Below are positions 6,255 to 7,366 of a stretch of 7,366 bases of DNA, in pieces. Each line of letters begins with the position of its first letter. Position 1 is the stretch's first letter. Both the position numbers and the translations under genes were made by a program. The notes beneath the pieces were generated by a model. It searched no databases and had not been told where the DNA came from. It worked only from the letters and a program-made list of their open reading frames with translations. Origin of the DNA: an uncultured Clostridia bacterium (GTDB lineage: Bacteria; Bacillota; Clostridia; Oscillospirales; Acutalibacteraceae); assembly GCA_946186725.1 (NCBI GenBank), contig CAMHOI010000044.1:1-7366 (forward strand). The letters run 5' to 3'.

Positions 6255-7366
6255 TCACGGCCGCGAGGTGACCAGACAGACGAGCACCTCGGTCATTTTC
6301 AGCAGAGAGCTGACGGGGATGGACTCGTGCTTGCTGTGAAAGTTGAGCCCGCCGGTGGACAGATTGGGGCATGGCAAGCCCATGTAGGAGAGGAGGGCGC
6401 CGTCCGTGCCTCCGCGAATGGGCTTCAGGATCGGCGTGACGCCGCAGGCCGTCATGGCATCCTGCGCACGTTTGACGATGGCAGGATGCTGATCGACGAT
6501 CTCCCGCATATTGTAGTAAGTGTCGCGCATTCCCAGCGCAAAGGTGCCCTCGCCGTATTTTTCGTTGAGAAAGGCAGTGATCTGCGCGAGATATGCCTTT
6601 TTCTTCTCAAATTCGGCGCGATCGTGATCGCGCAGGATCAGATGCGCCTTCGCCTGAGACACGTCGCCGGTGACGTCGTTGACGTGGTAGAACCCTTCCC
6701 TGCCCTCCGTGTGCTCAGGGGTTTGCTCCGGCGGCAGGAGCGCCATCCACTCGTGAAGAAAGAGCAGGGCGTTTTTCATCTTGCCTTTAGCTGAACCGGG
6801 ATGGGTATTGAGCCCATAAACAGTCAGGTCGGCCGAGGCGGCGTTGAAATTTTCACTCTCGATCTCGCCGAGGACGCCGCCGTCGACGGTATACCCATAA
6901 TCGGCGTTGAACACCTTGAGGTCAAAGCCGTCGGCGCCGCGGCCGATCTCCTCGTCGGGGGTGAAGCCGATGCTGATCTGCCCGTGCCGGATCGACGGGT
7001 CGTTCAAAAGGACCTCACAGGCGGCGACGATCTCGGCCACGCCCGCTTTGTCATCGGCACCGAGCAAAGTATCGCCCGCGGAAACGATCATTTCCTCTCC
7101 GAGGAAGGAATCGTCCAGCAGCTCGATGTTGGTTCCGTCATACACCACGCGAATGGGCTGAACATTCGCTCCGCTGACGTCGGGCGAGGTGTCCATATGC
7201 GCGATCAGACCGATCTTTTCCTCGTTTTCACACCCCGGGGTAGCGGGAATATGACCGTACACGTATCCCCGCCCGTCGTGAAAGGCGTCCGCCACGCCGA
7301 TCTCCTTCAGTTCTTGGACGAGATAGTTCGCCAGCGTGAGCTGCCCCGGTGTGGAAGGACAGCAAT
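6255..7366 (-). CDS. pepT: Peptidase T (tripeptide aminopeptidase, M20B), N-terminus cut off
   Basis: A zinc metallopeptidase that removes the N-terminal residue of tripeptides in the cytoplasm, feeding peptide-derived amino acids to metabolism. The frame stays open to the right edge; 369 residues are visible, beginning with PSTPGQLTLANYL, which lies near residue 30 in the family, so about 25-35 are missing. Metal ligands in order (visible numbering): HMD at 56-58 (His56), GADDK at 102-106 (Asp104), DEE at 137-139 (Glu138/Glu139), YTVDGG with Asp161, and HSKHE with His343. The signature GGTDGALLSYMGLPCPN at 318-334 is diagnostic. Between His56 and Asp104 there are 48 residues, against about 62 in Salmonella PepT as I recall it, so one loop is about 14 residues shorter. 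No promoter can be assigned because the start lies outside. It converges on the SPFH gene and shares its terminator. Confidence 0.93.
   Translation of the reverse strand, partial: CCPSTPGQLTLANYLVQELKEIGVADAFHDGRGYVYGHIPATPGCENEEKIGLIAHMDTSPDVSGANVQPIRVVYDGTNIELLDDSFLGEEMIVSAGDTLLGADDKAGVAEIVAACEVLLNDPSIRHGQISIGFTPDEEIGRGADGFDLKVFNADYGYTVDGGVLGEIESENFNAASADLTVYGLNTHPGSAKGKMKNALLFLHEWMALLPPEQTPEHTEGREGFYHVNDVTGDVSQAKAHLILRDHDRAEFEKKKAYLAQITAFLNEKYGEGTFALGMRDTYYNMREIVDQHPAIVKRAQDAMTACGVTPILKPIRGGTDGALLSYMGLPCPNLSTGGLNFHSKHESIPVSSLLKMTEVLVCLVTSRP

Noticed and set aside
5931..6794. 287-codon rightward frame bridging the SPFH gene end and pepT
   Set aside because: It crosses the strong terminator and reads the out-of-frame zinc-ribbon region and the pepT antisense strand.

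Overview
The window is a compact, GC-rich stretch of ordinary-looking bacterial chromosome. Strong Shine-Dalgarno sites, extended -10 promoters and protein families point to a Gram-positive anaerobe of the class Clostridia, most likely Oscillospiraceae/Ruminococcaceae. That placement is inferred from family resemblance and composition, not from a marker gene. I see no rRNA, tRNA, CRISPR, insertion sequence or phage gene.

Left block (1-2770), all read leftwards: an RluA-family rRNA pseudouridine synthase (1892-2770), then an alpha/beta hydrolase (1051-1827) with its own extended -10 promoter, overlapping by 4 nt a membrane-anchored Mur ligase of the MurF type. The ligase runs off the left edge. 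Its N-terminus is a bundle of about five membrane segments where a normal MurF has a soluble UDP-binding domain, so it probably acts on a membrane-bound substrate. The hydrolase is its translationally coupled partner.

Middle block (2907-6199), read rightwards from a good sigma-A-type promoter: a three-gene operon with the layout of Bacillus subtilis ydjG-ydjH-ydjI. It encodes a zinc-ribbon protein with a C-terminal membrane anchor, a secreted and anchored TPM-domain protein with a Gly/Ser tail, and an SPFH (stomatin/flotillin-like) protein ending in three zinc ribbons. In B. subtilis these genes sit with pspA and link the phage-shock protein to the membrane. Here no pspA is adjacent. The operon ends at a strong bidirectional terminator.

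Right block (6255-7366), read leftwards and convergent with the operon: peptidase T (tripeptide aminopeptidase), missing its first few dozen residues at the window edge.

The 136-bp divergent region 2771-2906 holds both the rlu and the ydjGHI promoters plus two small inverted repeats over their -35 regions. The candidates most worth following are the hydrolase/membrane-Mur-ligase pair and the pspA-less YdjGHI membrane module.
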